A DNA stretch of 64,000 nucleotides from Tremella fuciformis (GCA_032768795.1 CP136493.1:310001-374000), one strand, 5' to 3'; positions 22,125 through 33,139 are shown, counted from the stretch's first letter. Notes: generated from the letters alone by a model not told the origin. Made by a program: numbers and translations.

Positions 22125-24852
22125 ACTGCCCCTCGAAGTCGGCGGGCTGCAACTCATCGCCGAGCGTCTCCGCGACGGCGTCGCGGGCACTGAGGGCACT
22201 CGGGACGCCCTGCAGCCAGTTGATCTTCGCGCCATGACGATAGAGCCCGGATACGACTGATGCGGACGTCACACGGCTAACTGCTCCTCCTCCTTCAGGC
22301 TGCTCGGGAGCGATCCTGCCGTTCTCCGTCATTTCTGCCCCAATCTCAATGGTCTTGGTGTCTTCCGGTAGCTCTGAGTCTCCACTATGTCTTCCAGCTC
22401 CCCGTGCATGCATGCAGCCTCTGTTATTCCGTGCGCATGTAGGAAAGCGTTGCTGATAGGGCTGATGAGTCGAGAGCTGACTATCGGCGTTTCGGCGTTT
22501 TGGCCCAATCACCTGATGTGGCTCCACGTCGCCCCCGTCTGCAGGACTTGTCATCGATGGCCGCTTTGCGCATGTAGCCATCCTCCTCCGCCGCGTGATG
22601 ACTCTCCTGACGTAGGGCTTCAAGATGGTGTGCGGCAATGGCGGAGGCGGGCGACTTAGTGAGCGGAACCTCACTCTGACCGGTTGGGCTGATATCCAGC
22701 TCTGCCGTGCCGGTGTTGACGGTTCTCTGACGTCTCGCCTCTCTCTGGCCGGTGTTCGCGGCCTCCCTCTCTACACAGGCTCCCTCTGCTCCTCTCTGAT
22801 CACCAATCGACGCCGGCTTGCCTTCATCGTCGTCCTGCGAGTCTCTGGCCGCGGTATCGGCCTCTAAGTCTCTCGCGGTATAGCCCAGGGCGGTCGGGCT
22901 GGTGGTCTTGAGAGCGACGGTCCACAGGGATCCAGTCTTGCACAGAGTGAGCCATTAGTCCTCTCTCTGCAGCGTCCCGCCGTCGTCCTTGATCTCTGCC
23001 TCCCAGTCTCGGGCAAGCAGCCTCGACAACGAACACACGCTGACTCGACCAGTCTGCACGAGATGCCCCGTCTTGCAGCGTGAGGTGTCGTACCGAGACG
23101 AGCCTCACGTTGATTTCGCCGACATCGACGGCCTGGACGGTGCCTCCGCTCTCCAGCCCGAAGGTAACGGGCTTCTCGAGCACTCGCACGCTCTTGAGGA
23201 TCGAGCGGTGCGGGGTCAAATGATGCTCCGCTATCGATCACCCAGGCCGTCTTGACGATCTCGACGGTCTCGGCATCCTCGGTGGTCCCCGCCTCACAGG
23301 TAGTCTCACCGGTCTCTGCGATCTCGACGATCCTCTCGGCGACGGTAACAACGGCCTTGCTCTCAGCCCATGGGTTGCCGAGCAGATCGGCCCACTCGTT
23401 GACGGCAACAGTCAGACCGATCCACTCCATGCCGGCGGCAACATTCAGACCGATACACTCCATGCCGGCGGCAAGCAGCCCCGTGCTTGCCTTGGCCGGG
23501 ATGGCGATGCGCTTTTCCTGGTGGGCGGTTTGTCTCTGTCTGCAACCGAGCGCTCATCATCAGAGCTCTCGTCGCTATCATCGTCGGTGTCGCTCTGCTG
23601 GTCGCGATGACGTCTCTGTCGGTCCCTGTGGTCCTCATGAGTCTTGCGCTGACGTGCAGCCTTGCAGTCACGCCCCCCAATGACCCGTCTCACCGCATCG
23701 CCAACACTCGTCATCCTTCCTAGCCTTGTTGCGACAACGCTCGGCTACCATGACGGCGTCTTCGTGATTCCTCTCGGTCAAGCCTTATTGGTCAAATCGG
23801 CCTTGTCATCCGTGCGACGACGGCGGCGGCCTAGCCCGTCGTCGAGCGATCTCGGCGGTGTACTTTGGAAGTACTACAACCACGTCCGCTCCCTCTTGGT
23901 GATGGGGGCTAGCTCAGCCCGGACGATGTTGAAGGCGGGATCCAGGATCGTCGACAGGAACCGCTGCGCCCGCTCGCTGTCGCTCAGGACGATCCCGACG
24001 CGCTTGCCATCCGCAATCGCCTTCGAGAACGTCTCGACGTGCGCGCTCATCTCATCGGCAGGGGCGTCACCGCGTAGGTCCATCTTCCAGAGCCTTGACT
24101 GCGCAATGCGCTGATTCTCCAGGACATCTGCCCCGTGGCATCTTGTCGCAGTATTTCCACATGTCGACAGCGGCGAGCAGGTCTTCGATGTCCAGCCTGA
24201 CGGCCTGTGAGGCCGTCCCCTTTAAAATCGCCTGCGCCCTGCTCTTTCGGGTTTGCCATCGTCCTTCTTATCCTCCCAGCTGAGCCCGCCAGCTTCTGAT
24301 CCTGTCGGCATGACAGACCCAGCACGGACTCGACGTTCGGCGGTCACCCCGGCCCACCCTGGCTCGAGATCGAGCCCCTAGGCGGCATTTCAGCAGTCTC
24401 CGAGCTGCAGGGCGACTTCTACGGCCGCACGCCATGGCGCATATGACGAGGGAACATGCGAGAGCTTCGGGATCGCGTCTATATTGACTCTGGTGGCGGA
24501 CATTGCGATAAAGGTAGGTGGAACGTGGTCTGCGCGCACGCGGGGGTGCTGAATTTGATAGATACGACGGCACGGTGTGCGTCAGCGCAACGATACCTCA
24601 CAGACGACTTTCGCGATGAAGCGCCTGTTACTAGGCCCGACACTCTCCCTATGTGCTCACGAGGTATTCCTGTGTCCTAGTTCTCCTTCTAGCCTTGTTC
24701 GACGGCTGAGAAACTTCCTCGAGCGTCTGCGACGGTGGACGGCGACGGCTCGGTTTGTGACGGTGTCTAGGGCGTCTGCGGCAGCAGCGACGACTCGATG
24801 GACAGCCTGTAGGCTCTCTGTAGCCTGGGGCTGAGACTTGGGACTTTTAATC

Positions 24853-25029
24853 TGTTACACAACGATGAGAGCTATGCATTCGTCCATCTCTGCAGCTCTG
24901 TATATACGGATCATCGCTCTGGCGGTCTGTACAATGCCACTCGCCCAAGGTCTTATAGTTCTACACCGCATCCTGCCCAAAGAGGTAATTATCACCCTAA
25001 GAAGCGTCCTCGGGGCCTATTGTTCGTCG
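24853..25029 (-). repeat. Short LTR (5') of copia copy 2
   Basis: It begins TGTTACACAACG, shares ATGCATNCGTCCATCTCTGC with the left copy, and ends near GGGGCCTATTG. The outer boundary is uncertain and no target duplication matching the left side was found. The adjoining internal sequence GATTAAAAGTCCCAAG (minus strand) also follows the LTR of copy 3 at 42,122. Confidence 0.5.
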
Positions 25030-25273
25030 ATAAGAGATCCTCTTGACGTCGGGGATCTTTGGCTGGAGAACTTGCATCTTTATCGCGCCCCAGTCACGCA
25101 TACTGTACGCATGAAGCTCGCATAGTCAAGAGTATACACCTCTCCCAAGAGTCTCTGGGAGCTCCGAGGTTGCCTACAGTACACATCAAGCTTCAAGAAG
25201 ACGAAGTGCTACGAGTCGTCTCTAAATGGGTCGAATGCAGCAGCACCGCATCTGCACGGTTCCGACGTGCTCG

Positions 25274-25900
25274 TCACACCACTGGTTGCAGAGCTGCTGG
25301 CAAAGGTGACCGGCGCGCCCGTGACAGCGTTGCCCACGGAGTCGCGCCCCAGCACGCCAGCACGGTGATGGTTGAAGACGACACGCCGTCCGCCACCACG
25401 GAGCTACCGGCGGCCGTGGGCCGCGTAATGCTCACGTTGGGATTGTTGCTCTTCAAAACAATGCCATATCCCCGGGGAAGGGTCGCATCGCCTGCGAGCG
25501 CGAGGTTCATCGTGACCGCGGCCTCATGGACATGGTTCGCGACAGTGAACAGCACCCTCAGCGCCTACGGTCCGCCATCACAAACCGATCTCGCGCCGCC
25601 CGTCCTCTCAGCGGGTCGCATTCGCGCTGCGCTGCGCTGCAGCCGCTGTCGGCGTTGGAAACCGAGCTCTTGGCCGGTCAGGCCAGCCATCCACGCGACA
25701 CCGTTTACCGTGGGCGTTCCAGCGGGGCCCGTGACCGTCGTGGTTGGCGATACCGTGGTCCGAGTGAACGTCCAGTCGCCCTCGTTCCAGCTGCAATACA
25801 AGAGCCTGCGTGACTCCAATGCGCCGTGTTTTCTCACGTACGAGGGCAAGATGGAGCGGGGCGGGCAACGTGCCCTGGGCGGGGGTGCTTTACACGTCAC
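25274..25900 (-). pseudogene. Fragment with a bacterial-type Ig-like (Big) segment
   Basis: Minus-strand frames carry TTTVTGPAGTPTVNGVAW (about 25,740) and later VVADGVSSSTITVLA (about 25,390), followed in another frame by a VTFASSSATSG-like stretch. The VADG.S...ITV pattern is the core strand set of bacterial invasin-type Ig-like domains, which make extracellular stalks. At least two frame changes are needed. Identification is tentative. Confidence 0.35.
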
Positions 25901-26989
25901 GGGTGCGGTGTACGGTACACGGACGGCGGAGCGTACCCGATGTTCAGGACCGGTTGGTCTTGAAGGCCGCCAGCGCAGATGCGCCGGAGTTGGCCAAGTG
26001 GTTCGTCGCGCCGCACCCCAGCAACATGTACAACATTGCGCCGGGCGAAACCTGGGAGCAGATGAGCGTGGTGCGCTTCAACGGCGGCATCATGGCGGGC
26101 TGCATTGTGCAAAAAGTAGACTTGGGTACAGTATCGATCAAGAAAAGCGCGTGCTCAAGCGCGTGGAGAATGTGGATCAAGACACCGCCATCGTGTCGCT
26201 GATCCCCACCGAGTACACCTCGTCGAGAACATCTCACGGCAGCGCGAGAAGTTTTCCGGGAGCAGTGTGACGATGCTCTTCCGCCTAGTGAGCGCATCCC
26301 GCCGCGCATGCCGAATCTCAGAAACTCGTCATGGACAGCGTGATACCCACGCACGCGCCCGTGGTGCTGCTCAGTGAACGCGAGGCCACAGGCCTGCGCA
26401 TCAAGAAAGGCTGCACAATGTTGAGCGGTCGCATTGGCATGTGGACGGTCGACGGCGCCATCACGCAACCGTCAGTCCAAAATCGCGCAGACCGTTTTCA
26501 ACGACGTCAAGAAGCGCAGCTGGAACGGTGTGTCGGAAAACAAGTGGAGCGCCCTTGCGGACTACTCTACATCAAGGTCAACAACCGCGGCGTGAACCGC
26601 GAAGTGTTCACCGGGATTTACATCTACCAGCGAACCGCATTGGCGCCGGGCAAAGCCATCGCCATCGACATCAAGGGCGGTGCCAGCGCGAATGCCAAGG
26701 CCTTCAAGGACGCCACGCATCTCAGAGACGGGCGCAACGCCTTGGCAAGCTCCAGGAGATAGAAGACGCGTTGCGCCTGCGATTGGTGCACATCACCACG
26801 CCGCAAGTTCCGGGGCCGTACGCGATTGAAACCCTTGTGCATCTCACGCGCAGCAATCTGGACGACCACGATGTGCGGGGAATCTCTGCCGAGCTAGGTC
26901 TGAGCCGCAGCGAGACCGACACGGTGATCAGGACGGTCAACGGCCTGTTGGAAGCGGAACGCATGTCGGATGCGGAGAAGTATGTATGA
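25810..26989 (+). pseudogene. Unknown protein, frame-disrupted
   Basis: Successive plus-strand frames (25,810-26,202; 26,331-26,762; 26,441-26,989) each show stretches with coding character, for example GETWEQMSVVRFNGG and GPYAIETLVHLTRSN, but they are in different frames. I do not recognise the family. Together they look like one or two long intronless genes with several indels. Confidence 0.3.
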
Positions 26990-27139
26990 GCGCTCACAGG
27001 AGTACATGTACGCCAACAATCCCGCACTGCAGTTCGACACCAGTCACGCGCTTCCCTGGCTTGTGCACCAGTATCAAATGATCAAACATGCGCAGATCCT
27101 CGCGGCGGCACCGCCCGTGATCCTCAAGATCATCACCAA

Positions 27140-27645
27140 GTTTTTTTGCAGAAGAACGAGCATTGATGGCTCCGATGCGGGGGCAAAAAGGGGGGTGCTC
27201 TCGTTGGACGCACTCGCGGAGGACGTGTCATCAAGATCATGGCGGTGGCAGACCGTAATGGTCTACCTATCGCGGCAGGGATTGCGAGTGGGGGGCGCCA
27301 TGAGTCGCAATTGGCCGAGGTAACCCTTGCCAACATCTTCACCACGCAAAAGCCCAAGGTCGTCATCGGGGACAAAGCGGACAGTACGACAGCGACAATC
27401 TCGACTCGACGCTCCTAGCCCTAGGCTTCGAACTCGTCGCGCCCCATCAGCGCCACAGGTGTAGAAAAACGCAAGACGGCCGCAAGCTGCGTCGATACAA
27501 ACGACGATGGCGCGTTGAGCGCTGCTTCGCGTGGTTGAAACGCTTTCGCCGTTTGACGGTTAGGTGGGATCTCAGGGCGGACAGCTTCTTGGGCTTCCTC
27601 CACTTGGGATGCCTCAAGATAATGCTCAGACGGCTATGAGATACG
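27140..27645 (+). pseudogene. IS5-family transposase remnant
   Basis: The frames together give the DDE core of bacterial IS5-type transposases. IDGSDAG holds the first Asp (about 27,171). IMAVADRNGLPIAAG and VVIGDKA hold the middle part with the second Asp (about 27,370). After a 5-nt direct duplication (GACAG, about 27,379), RRYKRRWRVERCFAWLKRF carries the Glu and the conserved W-L-RRL helix, ending MLRRL and stop at 27,638-27,640. No terminal inverted repeats were found. This family is normally prokaryotic; here it is broken by frame changes near 27,165 and 27,379. It seems to interrupt the unknown protein frame that surrounds it. Confidence 0.75.
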
Positions 27646-28075
27646 TTCTAGCCTTACGCGGCGCGTGGGCTTGTCGCGGCGCGCTTACAACGGGAGCGGC
27701 GAAACCAAAGTGCTGAAGCGCTTGGACGATGTGCTCGACGACGTTGTAAGAGAGCTCGATGGTTTGGACGAGCTTTTGGACATGGCGTTGCCTCTGCATT
27801 CCTTATACCGCGTGCGTCGGGACGTGTTGCTCGGCACCGTGGCGCAATTGGCAGAAGACCCCATCATGCAGCGCCGCGATTCGAAAGCGTGGCAGCCCAA
27901 GTTGCAGAGCTGGATTGAGCGGAACTTACAGTACCAGCTCCAACCGTACGAAACGCTGGAGACCATGCCGTTTGTGACGTTGGCGGCCCCCCCCCCCCCC
28001 CCCCCCCCCCCCGGGCGCGCGGCGCCATCGCAGGGGTATGGCGCGTTGCCGCCCCCGCCCGATAGCGTCTCGTAG
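27646..28075 (+). CDS. Unknown protein with Pro-rich C-terminus (probably partial)
   Basis: A frame from about 27,665 to the stop at 28,073-28,075 encodes a helical Leu/Asp-rich region (DDVVRELDGLDELLDMAL), then a poly-Pro tract encoded by a 26-base C run (27,987-28,012). No family is recognised. It follows the IS5 remnant directly and may be the continuation of the gene that the insertion interrupted. Confidence 0.35.
27987..28012. repeat. Poly-C tract, 26 bases
   Basis: An uninterrupted C run inside an open frame. Similar runs occur at 44,096-44,112 (17) and 47,724-47,759 (36). Confidence 0.9.
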
Positions 28076-28218
28076 GTCCGCTGCTCCACAGCACCAGATG
28101 CTGTGGAAACGCGGCCAGAACTGCATTTTTTGCGCATTGCGATACACGTCATTAGCCGCCCTTCATTGTGCTGGAGAATGTCTGACGACTGTGGGCCGAT
28201 CCACCGTCGGGAGTCCGG

Positions 28219-28705
28219 TCATGTTTCGAGGGGTGGTGCTCGGCGGTGTTCTTCTGACCTGCTTATTTGCGACTGCCTGCGGCCTGGTCTTGACCAATAG
28301 CGCCCACAAACCCTTTGACCCCGCCTCCATGATGCCTCCGCGTGGACGTCACGAGCGGCGTCGATGAAAACGGTTCATACGCTGCTGCAGATGTGGTCAT
28401 GCCTTGGCGGTAACACGGATCAGAGTTTCGCCCTGGTGAACTACCATCGGCACTGGGTGGATGCCAACGGTGACACGAACAAGTGCATCGACGTGGTGAA
28501 CGGCACCGGTGTGCGACTCTGGGACTGCGTGGACGACAATACGAACCAGATGTTTGCCTTCAAGAACGGCGCCCTGCAGTGGATAGGGTCCTCTGTGCAG
28601 TGTCTCGACGTGACCAGCGGCAGCACCACCAACGGTACGCCTGTGCAAATCTGCGATTGCGTCCAAGACAGTCCCAATCAGCTCTTCACCGCGGTAAGCC
28701 ACTGA
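28219..28705 (+). pseudogene. Secreted ricin-type beta-trefoil lectin-like protein, frameshifted
   Basis: The ATG at 28,219 starts a hydrophobic signal peptide (VVLGGVLLTCLFATAC). After a frame change near 28,350-28,380 the frame to 28,705 shows three beta-trefoil repeats, each with a CxDV...NGT..Q/R..DC element and a QxF at the end (DQSF, NQMF, NQLF, in place of the classical QxW). Such modules bind galactose-type sugars; no toxin catalytic chain is present. Length is about 150 aa, that of a single lectin domain. It lies in the decayed island. Confidence 0.65.
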
Positions 28706-28759
28706 ACACAGCGTTCGAAGAAGGTTGACAGCCGCCCCTGCATCTCTTATCCACGCGGT

Positions 28760-29234
28760 GTGGATATCGAGCTACTGTACGTGACGCCCGCGCGGATGAC
28801 GCTCAAGCCATTCTCGCCATCAACGAAGCCAACGTGCTGTCAGCATGCTCACTCTGAAATCTCTCCAACAGCTTGCGGATTGGTCGTCGCTATTTCGCGT
28901 CGCCGTCGCCGACAACGACATCCTGGGATACTTGTTGTGCCTTGGCCCCAGAGCAGCGTACCAGAGCGTCAATTACCGCTGGTTTACACAGCGTTACCCG
29001 CAATTCTTCTACATCGATCGCATTGCGCTGTCGGCGTGCGCGCAACGCCGTGGCACCGAAGCGCGGGAGCGTGCGCAAAAGGCCGGCGCGCCGCTGCTGT
29101 GCGAGGTGAACATCGCACCGCGCAACGACAACGACACATCGCTAGCGTTTCACGCAGCGTGGGGATTTCGCAGCGTGGGCGAGCAGGGAACACCCGATGG
29201 CAAGGTGGTCACCATGCTTGCGCTCCAAGGCTGA
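28760..29234 (+). pseudogene. GNAT-family N-acetyltransferase, frameshifted
   Basis: The best frame is 28,845-29,234, with an N-terminal part (DAQAILAINEANVL, about 28,797-28,840) in another frame. FRVAVADNDILGYLLCL, FFYIDRIALS and EVNIAPRNDNDTSLAFHAAWGF are the strand order and C-terminal motif of GNAT enzymes, which transfer acetyl from acetyl-CoA to amines. Between AQRRG and TEARERA about eight residues of motif A, the acetyl-CoA pyrophosphate loop, are missing. The protein is therefore probably inactive even apart from the frameshift. Confidence 0.7.
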
Positions 29235-29236
29235 AC

Positions 29237-29839
29237 TCAGTCAAGTCCCAAGCTGTGTTTCCCAAGAACCTCTTCCACGTGCTGGGGGTCCGTCCCCAGC
29301 GGGCGCAGGTGTCCGACAAATCGTTGGGGTTTGCAGTGCCGGTGTTCCAGTCGAGTAAGGCAACCCCTCAGCTGTGGTGTTGCGAACAGTCGCTCGCCAT
29401 CGCCTGCGCAAATACCATGAGGGGTTCCCGGCGCGCCATTGTGTCCGAGCGGCGCGCTCGACTCGCTTGCGCTCTGCTGGATCAAATTTGGGTCGAGGTA
29501 GTCCAACAACAGCATCGCCAAGAACTGCGTGAATTCGTCCATCACCTCAGGATCGCTGGTGAGCGCGCCCGATCCACCCGCGGCGCCCTCCGTACTTGCA
29601 CCGGTGTAGGAGTCGGCTTGGTACGGCCTGCTCGTCGCCGTGCTTGCGCCCGATCTACCCAACAGGTTCTCGATGATCTCACTGAACTCGGTGCGTTCTG
29701 TAGGGGAAAGCCCATCAATCAGGCCCAGCATACTCGACGGCAGAGTGGTGGTCTGGCGCACTGATGACATGACATCTTCCCGATTCCAGCAAGAGGGATG
29801 AACCTCCGAATGCATACTTATGCAATGCGCGACGGACAT
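29237..29839 (-). CDS. Unknown protein, 200 aa frame
   Basis: An intronless minus-strand frame ending at 29,237 overlaps no other good frame. It has an acidic helical core (LIDGLSPTERTEFSEIIENLL) and a second helix (DEFTQFLAMLLLDYL). No domain is recognised. It sits tail to tail with the GNAT remnant. It may be a real intact gene of the island, or an undetected fragment. Confidence 0.4.
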   Translation of the reverse strand: MSVAHCISMHSEVHPSCWNREDVMSSVRQTTTLPSSMLGLIDGLSPTERTEFSEIIENLLGRSGASTATSRPYQADSYTGASTEGAAGGSGALTSDPEVMDEFTQFLAMLLLDYLDPNLIQQSASESSAPLGHNGAPGTPHGICAGDGERLFATPQLRGCLTRLEHRHCKPQRFVGHLRPLGTDPQHVEEVLGKHSLGLD

Positions 29840-30254
29840 GGTTAAACGCGCGCACGGACGTGCGATGCGCTCTTACTTTTAAACAAGAGTCGCGCAATGC
29901 GCACCATCACGCGTAATTTCTTTGACACAACGCGCAATGACCAAAAAGGAACAGCAACGACCAAGCAAAGGTGGCTGGCTTACTTTGGCCTCATCAAAGT
30001 GTGCATACGCCAAAGGTAACCAGACATGCCACCCCAACGAACGCTAACCCCGCCCGCCGCCTCACCTTTCCAAACAACGTCTTACGCAGCGCAACTTCCT
30101 CCGCCCTCATCAGTTGAAACAATCACCGTACTGTAACCCACGGGGACAGCCCCAGGAGTGCATCACATGAAACCTTGAACCTGTGTTCCCACACGTCTCG
30201 CTCTTCTCTCTCTCACGTGCCTGCCCATGCTTCGTCACGCAACCCAGCAGCCTC

Positions 30255-30880
30255 ATGCAGAGCGCGTTGAGCTCTGCAAACGATTCGCTCCCGTCGTCCG
30301 TAGCGGACACCGGATCCACCACGTCCCCGGACTCCAGCAGCGAGTCCAAGGTTGCGAGCTCCGTGGCCATCGTCACCAATCCGTCGCCCCTCGACCCCAA
30401 CAATCTGCCGCAGCAGTTCAGCATCAGATGGACATACACCAACTGCCCGCGCAGCACGCGTGGCGGCACGCTGAACGGCACGCGTTGCGTGAACGTCAAC
30501 CTCGACAGCAATCGCACCGCGGCGGAAACGTTTGCGCTTACGCGCGACTACGTCAACGGTGCGGACCTCAAGTCCGACGGCAACAGCACGATCGTCACCG
30601 TGGGCTGGCGCAACAGCGGCTCGGTGTCGCGGACCGTGTACGGTGACGGCAGCCGCGTGTTCACCGGCGCGGCGGGCAACGAGCGGGTCAACCACACCTA
30701 CACCCATACGTTGGATGTGAACGAAACGTACGTGCCCAACACCCAAGATGCCAACACCTACACGTTGTCTCAGCGCGTGATCAACGGCTCCGGCCAGCTC
30801 AATCACAACCTCATCGACGCGGTGAGCGTGACAACATTCACCAACGGTGTTGCGGTCCACGAGCGACACGTTTCCGCCGG
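30255..30880 (+). CDS. Secreted-type repeat protein of unknown function (partial)
   Basis: The first ATG of a long plus-strand frame is at 30,255. The sequence is rich in Asn, Thr and Ser with alternating beta pattern (STIVTVGWRNSGSVSRTVYG), N-glycosylation-like NGT/NGS sites and two cysteines, as in extracellular beta proteins. No family is recognised. After about 30,880 the frame runs antisense through the beta-helix gene, so the real C-terminus is unclear. Confidence 0.4.
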
Positions 30881-30959
30881 ACACGCTGTCCACGAGAAAC
30901 CCGTGGCCCAGAGTTGGTGCGGAGCGATGCTGCAGCAATTGTTGCTGGCCGCAAAGATC

Positions 30960-32170
30960 AACACCACGTTGAGGCCGAATGCGCGCAACACCAACCCTTG
31001 GGTGCCCGCCAGCGTGATCTCGGCGGGGACGCCCGCGTCACCGTTCAGCTGGCCCGCGTGCAGCATGTTCGCATCTTGGATGGTGGCGTGTTTGGTGGTG
31101 GCGCCCAAGTTCACAAACGTCCCATCAAAGTTCTCGCCAATCACGTCGCGAAAGAACACGTCCGTGGCGGCGCTCACGTCTGCGAACGTGGAGTACGCAT
31201 CGGTGTAGCGGCCGGCGGTGAACAGAGCCACTGTACCCAGGTGTTCTATGTCCACCTGCCGGATGCGTCCCGCAGACGTATACGGTGTGACCGTGCTGGC
31301 GGAGGGCGTGATATACTAGTCCATGTCCATCATGTCCGCCACGGGCGCGTTGAGCGTGATGCTGTCGTCTTGCACTGCGACAATCACGCGGTCGATGCTC
31401 ATTTCGGTTCCCGGTTTGATCCAGGTTTGCGGCGCTCCGTCGCGCACAAGAGACGCCATATCCATGAACTGAATCCACGCGTTGGTGACGAGCCGCTTGA
31501 TCAACACACCTTGCCCTGCTTCCAGGCCGGTTGTCTTGCTGAGATGCAACACCATCGCACCGGATTCCCCTCGCTTGTCGGTCACGGTGTAGCTTGTCTT
31601 GCCAGCCTCCCACATGTAAAGGACACACGGCGCGCCCTTCGCGCTCAACAGCGTTGCGCCGGCACCGCTGCTTCTTGAAACGTGCACCACCACACCGCTC
31701 GTGGTGATGTTGATGGTCTTGCTAACGGTGTACGTTCCACCGCCCAACTGCACGGCGCCGGGGAAGCCGTTGGGATTGGGGGGCAGCGCGGAAACGGCAT
31801 CGATGGCGGCCTGCACCGCTGCGGTCTCATCTTGCCCCGAGGCGCCAAGCGTTGTCACATAGCGTACGTAGGGCAAGACGACACCGCCGCCGCCGTAGCC
31901 CGCGCTGGAAAAGTCCATGAGTTGGTTGCCGCGAGGCGACTTGGCGTATGCCAGCTTACCGTTGCTGCCGCACCACACACGAGCACTCTTGGCGCCCAAG
32001 CCCTGCGTACACGGCGTGGTGTTGGCGTTGCTCGCGGCGATCAGTGCGTTGCTCCGCGCGGCGCAGACATCTTCGTTCGCTCCCGTGAGAGACGCGTCGC
32101 TCGCATTGGCGCACACGAACAGGGGCAACAGATAGCAAGACAACACGGCTGGGAATGTTGAGTTGCGCAT
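30960..32170 (-). pseudogene. Secreted right-handed beta-helix (pectate-lyase-like) protein, one stop
   Basis: The ATG at 32,170-32,168 opens a signal peptide (AVLSCYLLPLFVCANA). The mature part has LMDFSSAGYGGGGVVLPYV followed by SGQDETAAVQAAIDAV and VQLGGGTYTVSKTINI, the N-terminal cap and first coils of the pectate_lyase_3 fold found in bacterial and some eukaryotic secreted proteins. An in-frame TAG at 31,318-31,316 interrupts it; the same frame or a neighbour continues with beta-helix coils (VIGENFDGTFVNLGATTKHA) to about 30,960. The catalytic residues of true lyases cannot be assigned. A 150-residue Thr/Ser-rich open stretch precedes the ATG. Confidence 0.65.
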
Positions 32171-32690
32171 GGCAGCAGCGTGGACCCACTCGAACTGAAT
32201 GGATATTCGGAAAGTGTGGGCATGCACGGAAAAAGCATGTCGGCGCAAGGCGTTTGAAGTGCGGTGGTGTCCGCTACGCGTGGAGCTTGTCCGTGGACTC
32301 TCTGAGTTGCTCAAGTTGCCGCCTAGTGCTTCGAGCTTGGGCACAGCCTCTGGCATCGGCTCGCGCGCCATGCGCACGTGGCGTCCGAGCGTGCTTTCAA
32401 CACTTGCTCCAGTCGCAGGCTTCACCGTGGATTGCTCCGACATGGCCGTTGCGCCTTCCAACGACGTCACGCGCAAAAATGCATCGCGCGTGATGGTGGC
32501 CGTGTCCGAAGGCTGCGCCGAGCTGTCCGAGATGCGGCGTTTGGTGGTGGGCTGTGCGCCCGGGATGCCGTCTCGGCGATGCTGTCGGATGTCAGGACTG
32601 TGGCACTGGGACTGTGGCGAAATGAGACAAGGGCAAGTGCCGCACACAGTCCTGACTCAAATCCCCACCGCCTAATTACCATAACCGGGT
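32171..32690. other. Right margin of the island
   Basis: Open on the minus strand in frame with the beta-helix protein but without a recognisable domain. Base composition shifts to AT-richer sequence after about 32,690. Confidence 0.35.
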
Positions 32691-33139
32691 AAAGCAGCCA
32701 AACTTCTAAATGCGGGACTGGAAGTTCGTAGTGACCCAAGACTGTCTTTGGATACATAAAGTTGACATTCGAGTAGAGAAGGTCTCTAGTCGTATGTATC
32801 TCTTGTACTCTCCATCTACTTTACTAGCCCTACTTGATTGCATACTCCCTGTGAGGCAACTTTGACTGTACCAGTTTGACGCAGCCTATCCTACGCCTGG
32901 TCTTGACATTAGATGCATTCCACTATACTTGCACTGAGTATTGCAAGTTGAGTAACATGAGCACCTCTACCCGCCAGTTACCTTTGCATGCCAACCGCAA
33001 CTTGGAAGACCACAACACTCCTACAGAGGTAGAGGAACTTTGACATCAGTTACTCAAACTCCAACAGGCTAAGGAGCAAAGCAACTCAGCTTTGGTCATA
33101 GCCCGACTAGCCTTAGCAGAGCAAGCAACCCCAACAACC
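32691..33139 (+). pseudogene. 5' fragment of another gypsy element (leader plus Gag start)
   Basis: AT-richer, LTR/leader-like sequence leads to ATG 32,957, which encodes MSTSTRQLPLHANRN and, after a TGA in the first 30 codons, a Gln/Ala-rich helix typical of Gag N-termini. It is cut at 33,139/33,140 by the LTR of the next element. Confidence 0.5.

Larger units (their letters stand above)
21984..25030 (-). mobile_element. Compact Ty1/copia-type Gag-protease element, copy 2
   Basis: The element reads right to left: LTR (24,853-25,029), gag helix region (24,083-23,874, near identical in order to copy 3), CCHC zinc knuckle (about 23,661-23,715), aspartic protease (about 23,160-23,250), an Arg/Glu-rich linker, LTR (21,984-22,124). 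Total length is about 3.0 kb. No integrase, reverse transcriptase or RNase H motif is found on either strand between the LTRs. Gag would form particles and the protease would process it; replication would need enzymes in trans. The copy has a 1-nt insertion in the knuckle and a 5-nt loss inside the protease active-site region, so it is not itself functional. Confidence 0.6.
25270..32690. other. GC-rich island of decayed prokaryote- or giant-virus-like genes
   Basis: About 7.4 kb without spliceable fungal gene models. It contains, in order, an Ig-like repeat fragment, unknown frames, an IS5-type transposase, an unknown frame, a ricin-type lectin, a GNAT acetyltransferase, an unknown frame, a secreted repeat protein and a beta-helix protein. 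The recognisable genes need no introns, but most need frameshift correction. Retroelement remnants border both sides. Horizontal acquisition followed by decay is the simplest reading; assembly of foreign DNA into the contig is the alternative. Confidence 0.55.

Noticed and set aside
28219..28705. Ricin-like gene as a toxin
   Set aside because: Only the sugar-binding beta-trefoil is present, with no catalytic chain, and the frame is broken.
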